This document shows, in pieces, positions 34,301-43,577 of a stretch of DNA of 64,000 nt. Source of the stretch: Syntrophobacter fumaroxidans MPOB (GTDB lineage Bacteria; Desulfobacterota; Syntrophobacteria; Syntrophobacterales; Syntrophobacteraceae). Where the stretch lies: NCBI RefSeq assembly GCF_000014965.1, contig NC_008554.1, positions 776,001 to 840,000 of the forward strand, given 5' to 3'. A model generated the notes under the pieces. That model was not told the origin of the DNA and did not search any database. It saw only the letters and a program-made list of their open reading frames with translations. Position 1 is the stretch's first letter. Every line of letters begins with the position of its first letter. The translations under genes were made by a program, and so were the position numbers.

Positions 34301-35509
34301 GGATTGCCCCTTTGTTCTCGAGATGAATTTTGCGAAGCGCCGCGACATTTGCAGCTCAGCGCTTCAGGAATATGGATGCTCAGCTGCCGCCAATCGGCGG
34401 CAGCGCGTGATCGGGCCGAATGTTCGCGTTGGAGAAGGTTTCAGTTCCAAAAACTCTGTCGCTTCAAATGGTCAAAATCGAAAGCTACCCCCGGATACAC
34501 CTCGATCAACCCGGGATCCGGGTCGATGGCGTCTTTCATCCATGCAACATGGTCATAATTCCATCGACATCATCCGGGATGTTGAACAGTCAATTCTTGG
34601 CAACAACGCATTTCCAATCTTTTCATACAGCGCCGCAGACTCGGGACACACTGCAACCTTTTGGGAAAAAATAAGCTTATTGTTCAGGATAGAATATATT
34701 GTTGAGGATTGAAAGAATGTCCATACATCATAGAGGTTAAAGATTTTTAATCATCATTCCAATCTGTGAGTTGATGGATGGATATTATCCGTCGGGCAAT
34801 CCGGGCGAATCTTTAGGAAAGCGCCTGAAAACCGCTGAAGATGGCTTCAAAGAGGTGTCCTTGCGCACCTTTGTAAAGAGTATCGGAAAGCCGGATTTTT
34901 TGCACGGAATGCTAGAAGCTGCAGGCTTTCTTCGACGGGTATCATTCCTTGGAAAACACGACGTCCCCGTAAGGTTACAATGCACGGGTCGGGCAAAAAG
35001 AGATGCCGGCGCCTGGGAAAGTTCGGGGTTACGAACAGCGCATCGTCTTTTCTTCCTCCTGGTTGCGGTTCACCCCCGCAGACGCCGAGGGAATACCCTT
35101 CCATGTCCTCTCGGTAAAGCGCCCGGATGCCTGGACACAGGCGCGGGTTGGGAATTTCACGATAAAGGCCGCGTTTGGTCTGCCGCCGACGAGTCGCCGC
35201 GGGCCTCACTCCCGGCGATCCTCGCCGCTTGGAGCAGCGCAAAAGGGGAATCGAGGTCCGGCTCCGGAGTGGGTACGAAAATTCGAAGCGGCTCATCAGT
35301 AAAGAATTAAACAAAGCGTTTTCTCCTGATATATTGTTGTCAAAGACAAAACCGACCGAGAAATCTCCACGGAGGAAGCGGTCCGGCCGGAGAGGGCCTC
35401 CAGGTGGCCGCGTCCGCGGCGACAGCCGGGAGCAAGCGGCGAGGGCACACGTTCATTGGTGGGCCTTTCGGGGTTTTCACTTCGGATAAGCCTTGCAGAG
35501 GAGCATAAA
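34301..35509. other. 1.2-kb gene-poor region
   Basis: Separates two divergent secreted-protein genes. It contains a perfect 8-bp hairpin (CTGCCGCC-AATC-GGCGGCAG, 34384-34403), an AT-rich block at 34650-34790 and the possible promoter at 35307-35335. Open frames exist but none has a protein-like composition I can support. Confidence 0.55.
35307..35349 (+). promoter_or_regulatory. Possible promoter and operator ahead of the Lcl-type gene
   Basis: TATATT at 35330-35335 lies 17 bases after TTAAAC at 35307-35312 and is followed by an inverted repeat, TTGTC-AAA-GACAA (35337-35349), at the expected start of transcription. The -35 match is weak. Confidence 0.35.
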
Positions 35510-36217
35510 ATGAGAGCCATGATCACGGTAACTCTTTGCTTAGCCGGTATGCTGGGGTTTTGGGGAGCTGGAATTGCCGGAAGCCCGGATCAAAGTCAAA
35601 TCGACGTCAACGATGAAGACGCGTTTTCCTGCACGGATTCTGCGGTGTCGGCAATCGAGGCGGCCGCTGCCCCTCCTGCTGCTGTTCCAAAGACGGGACA
35701 GAGGATAACTTATGGACCGAGAGACGACGGTCAGCTGCGGAAGGGAGTTGCCTGGCCGATACCCCGCTTTACCGACAAAGGGAACGGAACGGTGAGGGAT
35801 AACCTGACAGGCCTGATCTGGCTGAAGGATGTGAACTGCAAGAAGTTCTATGCCGGCGATACGGGCACGAGCAACTCTCGAAGCTGGAACAGCGCCCTCG
35901 TCTCCGCAAACAGGTTGAAAAGTGGCTATTGCGGCCTCAGCGACGGCTCAGTTGCGGGCAATTGGCGCCTGCCCAATGTGAGGGAGTTGGAAAGCCTGAC
36001 GGCCTACCGATTCTGGGATCCGGCTTTGTCGAACAGGGCTGGAACCGGGCATTGGAGCGAGGGAGATCCTTTCCTGGGCGTAACCTGGGCAAGAACTCCC
36101 TGGTCTTCAACCACTTGTGCAGCCAATTCGAACACTGCCTGGATCTACGACTTCAGCTTCGGCTATCCGGCCGGCGCTTCAAAAACCGGTTCGTGGGGGG
36201 TGTGGCCGGTTCGATGA
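35510..36217 (+). CDS. Secreted DUF1566 (Lcl C-terminal-type) protein
   Basis: 235 residues. A signal peptide (about 1-25) and a linker rich in Ala and Pro lead into a DUF1566 domain: FTDKGNGTVRDNLTGLIWLK, then W-N-S-A-L, CGLSDGS, GNWRLPNVRELESL and the C-terminal GSWGVWPVR. In Legionella the related Lcl domain binds glycosaminoglycans and surfaces, so an adhesive or carbohydrate-binding role is likely. AGAGGAG lies 7 bases before the ATG. It is complete at both ends and stands alone. Confidence 0.88.
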   Translation: MRAMITVTLCLAGMLGFWGAGIAGSPDQSQIDVNDEDAFSCTDSAVSAIEAAAAPPAAVPKTGQRITYGPRDDGQLRKGVAWPIPRFTDKGNGTVRDNLTGLIWLKDVNCKKFYAGDTGTSNSRSWNSALVSANRLKSGYCGLSDGSVAGNWRLPNVRELESLTAYRFWDPALSNRAGTGHWSEGDPFLGVTWARTPWSSTTCAANSNTAWIYDFSFGYPAGASKTGSWGVWPVR

Positions 36218-36575
36218 ATACAAGCTGAAATCATCTGCACATTTCGATGCCCCTGTTTGTGGTACCATGCTCGAAGCTGGACTTCGATTCGCCTTTGTGG
36301 TGATCTCAGCCGCAACAGGTGCATCAGACGATTCAAATCGCAACCCGTCAGAGGCAGCCGGAAGCGGCGTCGGGCATCGGGCCCCCGCGCTCCATCCCGA
36401 TCGTTAACAGGGTCTCCCGGTGCCCGAGAGGGAATTCCACATGCACAACGCTTCGAGCAAGACCCGCTGGAAAGCAAGCGAGCCGTAGTCCATCCATTCG
36501 TCCGGGCGCCGGACTTGGCGGGATCCCGGCGCGCAGTTCCGGTGCGCAATTCCACTCCCTGCCCGCTCCCGGACG
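36218..36575. other. 358-base gap between convergent genes
   Basis: Lies between the DUF1566 gene (+) and the glycosidase (-). No gene, repeat or clear terminator is visible. Confidence 0.5.
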
Positions 36576-39308
36576 TCAGGAGCCCTTGCGAAACGCGGCC
36601 TCCTTACCCGCCTCGAGAGCCTTTTGGGGCTCGATGAGACCGTAGAGCTGGATAAATTTGGCCACGAGCCCGGTCCAGCCGGTCTGGTGGCTTGCTCCAA
36701 GCCCCGCACCGTTATCACCGTGGAAGTACTCGTAGAAGTGAATGTGATCGCGCCAGAGGGGGTCGCTCTGAAACTTCTGCGTCCCGCCATAGACAGGCCG
36801 TCGGCCGGATTCGTCGCGGGTGAAGATTCGAGTGAGCCGGTCGGCGATCTCCTTGCTCACTTCGAAGAGGTTCATCATCTTGCCGGACCCCGTGGGGCAT
36901 TCAATTTTGAAGTTATCGCCGTAATAAAGGTAGAAACTCAGAAGCGCCCGGATGATGAGCGCGTTCACCGGCATCCAGATCGGCCCCCGCCAGTTGGAGT
37001 TGCCGCCGAACATACCGGTGTTCGACTCGGCCGGCAGGTAGTCCACCCGATGTTCCTGGCCGTGCACGTGGAAGATGTACGGGTGCCGGTCGTGGAACTT
37101 GGAGAGCGAGCGGATGCCGTAGGGGCTCAGGAACTCGTCCTCGTCAAGCATCCTGGTGAGGATGCGCTGGAGCCGTTCCGGGTTGACCAGAGCGATGATC
37201 CCCCGCTCCGCCACGCCGAAATGACCCGGCCCCGTGGGGTGAATCGGCTCCATAAGCTCCGGCATGCGGCGCAGACGCTCATGCAATTGTCCCATCGCCC
37301 GCGGAATGCGTTCCCTCTGCCATTTGTCGACGACCGTGGTGGCGCAAAGGGGCAAGAGACCCACCATCGAACGCACCTTGAGCCTCTGGGCGCTGCCGTC
37401 GGGAAGTCTCAGAATGTCGTAGTAAAAGCCGTCTTCCTCGTCCCACATGCCCTCCTGACCGGGACGGTTCATGGCGCCGGCGATATAGTAGAAGTGCTCT
37501 ATGAATTTTACGACCATGTCCTCGTAGGCGCGGTCGTGAGTGGCGAGCTCCACGGCGAGCTCCGCCATGTTCTGAGTGAAAAGGGCCATCCACGCCGTTC
37601 CGTCCGCCTGCTCGAGGTGGCCTCCCGTCGGAAGCGGGGCGCTGCGGTCGAAGACGCCGATGTTGTCGAGCCCCAGGAAGCCTCCGTCGAAGACGTTCTT
37701 GCCGAAGCGGTCCTTTCGGTTCACCCACCAGGTGAAGTTCAGCAAGAGTTTGTTGAAGGCGGTCTTGAGAAAGTCCAGGTCGACTGTGCCGCGCAGGGCC
37801 TGCTCGGTGCGGTGCAGGAAAAGTGTCGCCCAGGCGTGGACCGGGGGATTCACGTCGCTGAAGTTCCACTCGTAGGCGGGGATCTGGCCGCTGGGATGCA
37901 GGTAGACTCCACGGAGCATCAGCTCCATCTGCTCCTTGGCGAAGTCGGGATCGGCGATGGCGATGGGCAGCGTGTGAAAGGCGAGGTCCCAGGCGGCGTA
38001 CCAGGGGTACTCCCACTTGTCGGGCATCGAGATGATGTCCTCGTTCATCATGTGGAACCACTCCCGGTTCCGGAACTCCCGGCTCCCCGTATGGAGCGGG
38101 TTGGCGCGGTGTTCGTCCAGCCATTGGTCACCGTCGAAGAAATAGAACTGCTTGCTCCACATCATGCCGGCGATGGCTTGGCGCATGACGTTGGCCGCGT
38201 CCGGGGAGACCGAAGGCGGGGTCACCGACCGGTAGAACTCGTCCGCCTCCCGGATGCGGGCCGTCATAGTCTCGTCAAAGTCCGGCCCGAACGGGGATGC
38301 GGAGGCTTTTGTTTTCCGGCCTTTTCCGGCAGGGGGCCCTCCGACGAGCCGCAGCCGCACCCTCGCCGATTGGCCGGGGCCTAAGGTGAGCCGGTAGTGG
38401 GCGGCCAATTTCGTTCCCGCCTTCTCGGGGTTCACCGCGCCCTGCTGACCCAGCACCACGCAGTTGTTTATGCCGTCTTTCACGTACGGGCCGGCGTTTG
38501 GGTAATCGGGGAAGAGCCGCTCATTGTTCGTTTCGTTTTCGGTGAAGAGCAGCGGCACATCTCCCTGGCAGTACAGGGTGTATTCGCCTCCGAGCGGATG
38601 TGCGCCAACAGCCGCCATCACGCCCGGTGACCCGTCTATTTGCCGGAGCCGCGGTTTCTCCGACGGCCTTGAAATCCACGAAGCCCAGTCGTTGCGGAAC
38701 CACAGGGTCGGCAAGAGGTGCAGTTGGGCCTCTTCCGGTCCTCGGTTTACAGCGGTAATTTGCACCAGGATGTCTTCAGTGCCCTTTTTGGCGTATTCAA
38801 CGAAAACGTCGAAATAGCGGTCGCCGTCGAAGACACCGGTGTCGAGGAGCTCGTATTCCATCTCGTCCCGGGTGCGCCGGCCGTTCGTCTCCACCAGGTC
38901 CTCGTAGGGGAATGCGGCCTGGGGGTACTTGTAAAGAAACTTCATGTAGGAGTGGGTCGGCGTGCTGTCGAGGTAGAAGTAATACTCCTTGACGTCCTCG
39001 CCGTGGTTGCCCTCGCTGTTGGTCAAGCCGAAGAGGCGTTCCTTGAGAATGGGGTCCCTGCCGTTCCAAAGGGCCAGGGCAAAGCAGAACCGCTGCTTGT
39101 TGTCGGAAAGGCCGGCGATGCCGTCCTCACCCCAGCGGTAGGTCCGCGAGCGCGCCTGGTCGTGCGTGAAATAGTTCCAGGCGTCGCCATTTTCGCTGTA
39201 ATCCTCGCGGACCGTCCCCCACTGCCGCTCGCTGAGATACGGCCCCCACTTCTTCCAGTCCGCCTTTCCTGCGCGGGATTCCTCCAGCCGTATGGATTCT
39301 GCGGTCAT
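36576..39308 (-). CDS. GH63-type glycoside hydrolase (glucosidase / mannosylglycerate hydrolase-like)
   Basis: 910 residues. Conserved stretches include GPYLSERQWGTVREDYSENG, WGEDGIAGLSDN, LFGLTNSEGNHGEDVKEYY, the (alpha/alpha)6 barrel with WDEEDGFYYDILR, and WMPVNALIIRALLSFYLYYG. These match long GH63-related proteins often annotated as glucosidase. They are cytoplasmic (no signal peptide) and act on alpha-glucosides or glucosylglycerate-like solutes. The ATG at 39308 has GGGAGGGAG just upstream; a start at 39329 is possible. It is a single-gene unit. The exact substrate cannot be read from the sequence. Confidence 0.88.
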   Translation of the reverse strand: MTAESIRLEESRAGKADWKKWGPYLSERQWGTVREDYSENGDAWNYFTHDQARSRTYRWGEDGIAGLSDNKQRFCFALALWNGRDPILKERLFGLTNSEGNHGEDVKEYYFYLDSTPTHSYMKFLYKYPQAAFPYEDLVETNGRRTRDEMEYELLDTGVFDGDRYFDVFVEYAKKGTEDILVQITAVNRGPEEAQLHLLPTLWFRNDWASWISRPSEKPRLRQIDGSPGVMAAVGAHPLGGEYTLYCQGDVPLLFTENETNNERLFPDYPNAGPYVKDGINNCVVLGQQGAVNPEKAGTKLAAHYRLTLGPGQSARVRLRLVGGPPAGKGRKTKASASPFGPDFDETMTARIREADEFYRSVTPPSVSPDAANVMRQAIAGMMWSKQFYFFDGDQWLDEHRANPLHTGSREFRNREWFHMMNEDIISMPDKWEYPWYAAWDLAFHTLPIAIADPDFAKEQMELMLRGVYLHPSGQIPAYEWNFSDVNPPVHAWATLFLHRTEQALRGTVDLDFLKTAFNKLLLNFTWWVNRKDRFGKNVFDGGFLGLDNIGVFDRSAPLPTGGHLEQADGTAWMALFTQNMAELAVELATHDRAYEDMVVKFIEHFYYIAGAMNRPGQEGMWDEEDGFYYDILRLPDGSAQRLKVRSMVGLLPLCATTVVDKWQRERIPRAMGQLHERLRRMPELMEPIHPTGPGHFGVAERGIIALVNPERLQRILTRMLDEDEFLSPYGIRSLSKFHDRHPYIFHVHGQEHRVDYLPAESNTGMFGGNSNWRGPIWMPVNALIIRALLSFYLYYGDNFKIECPTGSGKMMNLFEVSKEIADRLTRIFTRDESGRRPVYGGTQKFQSDPLWRDHIHFYEYFHGDNGAGLGASHQTGWTGLVAKFIQLYGLIEPQKALEAGKEAAFRKGS

Positions 39309-39862
39309 GTGCTCCCTCCCGATTCTCATATTCCAGGTTGGATGTGTTCCTCACAAAACCATTTCCCGAAAGCCCCCGGGAGTGAGCAGGCAGGTCGTCC
39401 CTTAAGAGAACAGGGGCTGCGTTGGGCTTCTCTGCCTGCCACGGCAGGTTTTCAACGGTCTTTCCCCTCGCTGCGAGGGATACCGGTGGTACAATCGCAT
39501 GCGAATCGCATCGTCGCAGGTTAGCGGCGAAACTCCGCCGGGAATACGGAATCCGTATCGAAAGTGCTGATTGCTCCCGGAGCATGGCCAAATCGTCTGC
39601 ATGAGATCATCTTGACCTGACCGAGTGCCGGTTGCCGTCACTGGTGAACAGAGGACCTGCGCCGCGTTGGGAGGAGAAGGCGAGATGAACGTCCGAAAGA
39701 GCTCATGGAGTATCTCAATGATGAGTTCTCTACTCAAAGAAGTCAAGCATAGTCCGTTGCTGTGCCTTTTCCCTTTCGTGCAAGCGGTGTTTGCCGTTCG
39801 GAAGCTCTATCGCAGGATTGTGTCGGGGAAGGACGGGGCCGTGCGCATCACGTCTTATACGA

Positions 39863-39950
39863 AGTTACCTAGAAAACAGACTCCCTCGGGAGTCTGTTTT
39901 CATGCTTCGCGGGTGTCGCAGGGGGCATGGATAATTGCGTTCAAGATGGA
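39863..39950 (+). repeat. Dispersed hairpin repeat A, copy 2
   Basis: 60 bases (39890-39949) are identical to 13443-13502. In this copy the left end is a perfect 13-bp hairpin, AAAACAGACTCCC facing GGGAGTCTGTTTT (39873-39900), which could act as a bidirectional terminator. Confidence 0.87.
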
Positions 39951-39968
39951 TCTTTCAAGCACAAAAGA

Positions 39969-40130
39969 GCGGGGGAATGATTCCCCCGCACCCCCCAAGT
40001 TTCGGCCACACGCGCAAGCGCGTGAGGCCGAGTGCTCGGCGCTGTCGGCGACTGGCCGAAGGCCGCCGCCGCAGCGCCACACGGAGCCGCGAAGCGGCGA
40101 GGGGGTGTGGGGGATACGTCCCCCACGCTT
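39969..40130. repeat. Structured element with inverted ends
   Basis: Begins with the palindrome GCGGGGGAA-TGA-TTCCCCCGC and a C-run, and ends with a G-run and the hairpin GTGGGGGA-TACG-TCCCCCAC followed by GCTTTTAG. CCCCCGCACCCCCC at the left is the approximate complement of GGGGGTGTGGGGGA at the right. Internal hairpins include CGCGC-AA-GCGCG. This could be a small non-autonomous element or a structured RNA; the right hairpin alone looks like a terminator. Confidence 0.55.
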
Positions 40131-40525
40131 TTAGAGTATCATCTCTTATGAACGCAGATCCGTATTACCTGACAGATGCTTTCCGCTCTCCGGATCCATA
40201 ACTCAACCACACGCCGGGAACTTCCCCGCCTTTGGGGGAATCTTCACAGATCGGAGCTCCCTGGGGTTTACTGCCCATACTTAACCCTCTATGGCCGTGC
40301 AGAAGAAGGAACGGAATGGAAATCGTCGGAACTTTCATGGTATTTAAGGTGAGCGAGAAATACTAAGTGTCCCCCGGCGAAGACGGCGGCTTTGCGATTG
40401 CTGCCCGCTCAAAGGGGGCTACCCGCAATCCTTTATGGTCAAAACCTCAAAACCCGTTTGAGGGGTGAAGCTCATTGCGGCAGCGTACCCCGGCACCCGA
40501 CTCGGTACCCTCAGAGGAGACGACC

Positions 40526-42622
40526 GTGGCGAGCCCCAAAATTACCGGCACTGACCGGCACCTACACTTACGGCCCCGTCGCAGTTGCGATAACGGCGAT
40601 CTGCCGCTCGCGTATGCTGCCACTATCGCCGCTTCCGGCGCCGAGATCGTGAAGGAACTGGCCGGGAGTGAGAGCAAGACGACAGCCGTCTCCGTCGCCC
40701 TCGTCGATCACGAGCGCCTCCTCTGGGCGGAGGCGTTCGGCTCCATCGACCGGGCCCACGGTGCAGCGCCTACCACGGAAACCCTCTTCTGCATCGCTTC
40801 CTGCAGCAAGGTGATCGCCGCGGTTGCCGCGATGATCCTGGTCGATCGAGGGATGGTGGAACTCGATGCCCCGCTGGTCCGCTACGTGACCGATTTCCGC
40901 ATGGCCGACGACGAACCGTGGCGTGACATCACCGTGCGCATGCTGCTCAACCACTCGTCCGGACTCCCCGGCATCCATTTCCCAAACGTTCTCACCGTTG
41001 TGCCGTTCCATGGTTACGCCGCCCAGGTTCGGGACATGCTGGCCACCGAACGCCTCAAGCACGCGCCGGGCGAGATGGCGGTGTACGGCAACGACGGCTT
41101 TATGCTGGTCGAATGCCTGGTCACCGCAGTCACCGGTCAGCCATACACCGAGTTCGTCGAGCAGGAAATCCTGAAACCGCTGGGGATGAATCACAGTCGC
41201 TTCGCCCTGGAACCCTTTGCCCCCGGCAGCTTTGCCCCCGGGCTGGATGAAGCGGGGCGGCCCGAGCCGCAGGAATACACCAACATCTATTCCAGCGGCC
41301 TCTTCTCGACGCCGAGCGATCTGGGAAACCTGGCGATGATGTTCCTCAATGGCGGCCGGCGGGGGGGCCGGCGCATTCTCTCCGCAGCAGCCGTGGCCGA
41401 GATGGGTCGGGACCAGACCGTGAACCTGGCGTTCAACCCGGTCACGGATCATCACGTCCACTTTGGCCTCGGCTGGGACGGCATACTTCAGGGGGGGCTG
41501 GCGGCCGCGGGGGTGACGGGGTGGCACAAGGCGGGCGACGCCGATCATTATCACAGCTATTTCATCGTCGCCCCCGACGAGCGCCTCGCGGTCGTGGTCA
41601 TGGTCACCAACAGCATGGGGATAGGGAGCATCGCCACTCCCCTGGCCGAGCGGGTTCTGCTCCACGCGCTGGCCGAGCGGGGGCGCATCGCCCGGTTGCC
41701 GGTGCCGCCGGAACCCGCCACTCTCCCGGCCATCCCGGCCGGTGACGGGGAACCGGCTGCCTTCACCGGCATCTACGCCGGCAGCTACGGCCTGTATCGG
41801 CTGGATGTCGGTGCCGATCGCACCCTGACCCTCTCGAGCTTCGTCAACGATCGTTGGCACCCCGCTCCTGAAGGACTCAGGCTTCGTCAGGATGGTCGCT
41901 TCGTGGCCGACAGCTGTCCCGAGAGGGCATACCGCGGATTTGTGGCAGCCGGCCGCCGTTATCTGGCCGTGCGTGCCCCGTTCGGGATGGGGCACTACGA
42001 TATGGAACTCCCCGTCGGCCATGAACTCCTCCCCGGCCAGCCCCTGTCGGCCCGGTGGCAGGCGCGCGTCGGCAGGCGGTGGCTGACGGCCAATGAACCT
42101 TGCAGCGCCTTTCTGGCTCTGGGGCGGCAGCCTCCCCTGATTTGCCTGGGAGAGGTCCAGGGTCTTGAAGGGTACCTCGCCGTATCGCTCCGTTCAGCGG
42201 GACTTGACCTGGCACAGGTCGTCGATCCGAGGGATAGTGATCATGTCGCCCGTATGTGTCTCAAGATTCCCATCGACAACGGGTGGGGGCTCAGTGATCT
42301 GGTGATCGAGGCGAGGGAGGGAGAGGAATGGATTCTCTGGTGCGGCACCCGGTACCGCCCGCTGGAGACCGTCCCCGCTCCGGAGTCGGGGCGCGGCACG
42401 GTGACGATCGGCCCCGAAGGGCTGGGCGAGTGGTTCCGGTGCCCGGCGGCTTCAGCTCTGACCCTGGCCGGCGCGTGCTCGTGGTATCTATATAATGCGG
42501 AATTCGATCTCAAGGACTGGGGCATGGGGGAGAAGACCATTGTCGGTTCGGTCGACGATGGTTCCTACCTGCTCCTGTACGGCGCGCCGGGAACGACCGT
42601 CACGCTGACGCTGCAACCTTGA
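40526..42622 (+). CDS. Beta-lactamase-fold serine hydrolase with C-terminal extension
   Basis: 698 residues. The class C beta-lactamase/esterase fold is clear: catalytic Ser in the SxxK motif (IASCSKVIAA), Tyr in YGN (MAVYGNDGF), and WHKAGDADHY where the third motif (KTG/HxG) is expected. LLNHSSGLPG, LKPLGMNHSRF and YSSGLFSTPSDLG are typical of this family. The final 230 residues are beta-rich, probably a lipocalin-like accessory domain. I chose the GTG at 40526 because AGAGGAGA precedes it by 6 bases; a TTG at 40475 is the alternative. No signal peptide is evident. It is a probable esterase or D-amino-peptidase rather than an antibiotic-resistance enzyme. Confidence 0.88.
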   Translation: MASPKITGTDRHLHLRPRRSCDNGDLPLAYAATIAASGAEIVKELAGSESKTTAVSVALVDHERLLWAEAFGSIDRAHGAAPTTETLFCIASCSKVIAAVAAMILVDRGMVELDAPLVRYVTDFRMADDEPWRDITVRMLLNHSSGLPGIHFPNVLTVVPFHGYAAQVRDMLATERLKHAPGEMAVYGNDGFMLVECLVTAVTGQPYTEFVEQEILKPLGMNHSRFALEPFAPGSFAPGLDEAGRPEPQEYTNIYSSGLFSTPSDLGNLAMMFLNGGRRGGRRILSAAAVAEMGRDQTVNLAFNPVTDHHVHFGLGWDGILQGGLAAAGVTGWHKAGDADHYHSYFIVAPDERLAVVVMVTNSMGIGSIATPLAERVLLHALAERGRIARLPVPPEPATLPAIPAGDGEPAAFTGIYAGSYGLYRLDVGADRTLTLSSFVNDRWHPAPEGLRLRQDGRFVADSCPERAYRGFVAAGRRYLAVRAPFGMGHYDMELPVGHELLPGQPLSARWQARVGRRWLTANEPCSAFLALGRQPPLICLGEVQGLEGYLAVSLRSAGLDLAQVVDPRDSDHVARMCLKIPIDNGWGLSDLVIEAREGEEWILWCGTRYRPLETVPAPESGRGTVTIGPEGLGEWFRCPAASALTLAGACSWYLYNAEFDLKDWGMGEKTIVGSVDDGSYLLLYGAPGTTVTLTLQP

Positions 42623-42766
42623 GAGTTCAGGGGGAAAGGCTGAATCTCCAAGCATATTTCTGCTGGAAACCTGGGACTGACGGTGCACGCGGCGGTTCAA
42701 AACCCGACCGTGCGCTCAAACAAAAACGGGTCACGGCATCTCGGCCGCAACCCCTTCGTATTTGCT

Positions 42767-42843
42767 TGGCAGGCCAGGAGGGATTCGAACCCCCAGCCCT
42801 CGGATTTGGAGTCCGATGCTCTAACCGTTAGAGCTACTGGCCT
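42767..42843 (-). tRNA. tRNA-Trp (CCA anticodon)
   Basis: On the minus strand it begins AGGCCAGTAGCTC and ends with the encoded GCCA. Acceptor stem AGGCCAG/CTGGCCT, anticodon stem TCGGA/TCCGA with loop CTCCAAA (anticodon CCA), and T arm GGGGG-TTCGAAT-CCCTC all pair. The discriminator base is G, as needed by TrpRS. 77 bases including CCA. Confidence 0.97.
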
Positions 42844-42855
42844 GCGAAGCGAAAA

Positions 42856-42861
42856 ATTATA
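42856..42861 (-). promoter_or_regulatory. -10 element of the tRNA-Trp promoter
   Basis: TATAAT on the minus strand, 12 bases upstream of the tRNA 5' end. The -35 is poor (TTTACT at 42881-42886 with a 19-base spacer). Confidence 0.55.
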
Positions 42862-43102
42862 TAAAGGTTTCCCGGGGCGAAGTAAAGAAAAATCTTGGAC
42901 ACGCGCCGAAAGCCGTGGTAGAAGGAAAACAGCGGTGCAGGCCGGGATTGATTGTGCACGTTTTCACATTCTCAGTTCGAGCTATTTTTCGCAAACATCT
43001 TGCCAAACTTCGTCGCTCTGCTTAGGTTCAACTTGAATTCACCGCGGACGCAGAATTTTCTTTCCAATTGTCTATTATCACTCTCAAAAGGGGGGGGGCG
43101 AA

Positions 43103-43366
43103 ATGAAGATCAAATACTGCAAGAAATATGAAAAGTATGTGAGCCAACAGCATTGTGAATTCTTTAACAACGGTCTTGACTGCGAATTCTATAACCATGC
43201 CTACTGGAACAGCATCAAGGACCTTTCGGAAGACGAGAATCGCCCGAAGTGGGAAGTTAATGCTGTGATCAAGCCATACCACTGCAATCTGCTGGATCGC
43301 GAGTATCTCAACGAACGAAACCGCAGGCGTCGCCTCTACAGAAAATCTTCCGGCATACAGATCTGA
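43103..43366 (+). CDS. Small Cys-containing protein of unknown function
   Basis: 87 residues. AAGGGGGGGGGCGAA lies just before the ATG. There are four cysteines (CKKY, HCEFF, DCEFY, HCNLL) with many aromatic and basic residues and an Arg-rich tail (NERNRRRRLYRKS), which could bind metal or nucleic acid. I do not recognise the family. It lies alone between tRNA-Trp and the carboxylase genes. Confidence 0.6.
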   Translation: MKIKYCKKYEKYVSQQHCEFFNNGLDCEFYNHAYWNSIKDLSEDENRPKWEVNAVIKPYHCNLLDREYLNERNRRRRLYRKSSGIQI

Positions 43367-43577
43367 ACGCGCTTCCCCGTTGCTCAGACTTCATCGGCGA
43401 TTGACCTCGCATTCGAGTTTGCTGACGATACCTCGGCATTGATGTTGTCGCCCGACCTGTGTTATTTAGACTGTCCACGATAGAGTCGTCCGTTTTCAAG
43501 GGGTCGTGTTTTGTGCCTTTCCTGTTTCGTGGAGCAGGAGGAAGAGTGTCCTGCTGCACACAAGCGAGCTTACACGT

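Larger units (their letters stand above)
39309..40525. other. 1.2-kb gene-poor, hairpin-rich region
   Basis: Contains repeat A copy 2, a 160-base structured element (39969-40130) and, at 40360-40475, sequence resembling the edge of a decayed mobile element (TGTCCCCCGGCGAAGACGGC). A frame at 39685-39895 is hydrophobic but has no support. Confidence 0.5.

Noticed and set aside
34771..35310. Plus-strand frame of 179 codons and overlapping minus-strand frame
   Set aside because: Neither has a family motif, a convincing ribosome-binding site or a protein-like composition. I treat the interval as gene-poor.
39625..40134. Plus-strand frame of 169 codons
   Set aside because: Its second half is made of repeat A and the structured element, and the first half has no recognisable domain.
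40526..42622. Antibiotic-resistance beta-lactamase
   Set aside because: The fold matches, but the long C-terminal domain and lack of a signal peptide fit an esterase or peptidase better.
42683..43036. Plus-strand frame spanning tRNA-Trp
   Set aside because: It runs antisense through a complete tRNA gene, a common source of false hypothetical proteins.
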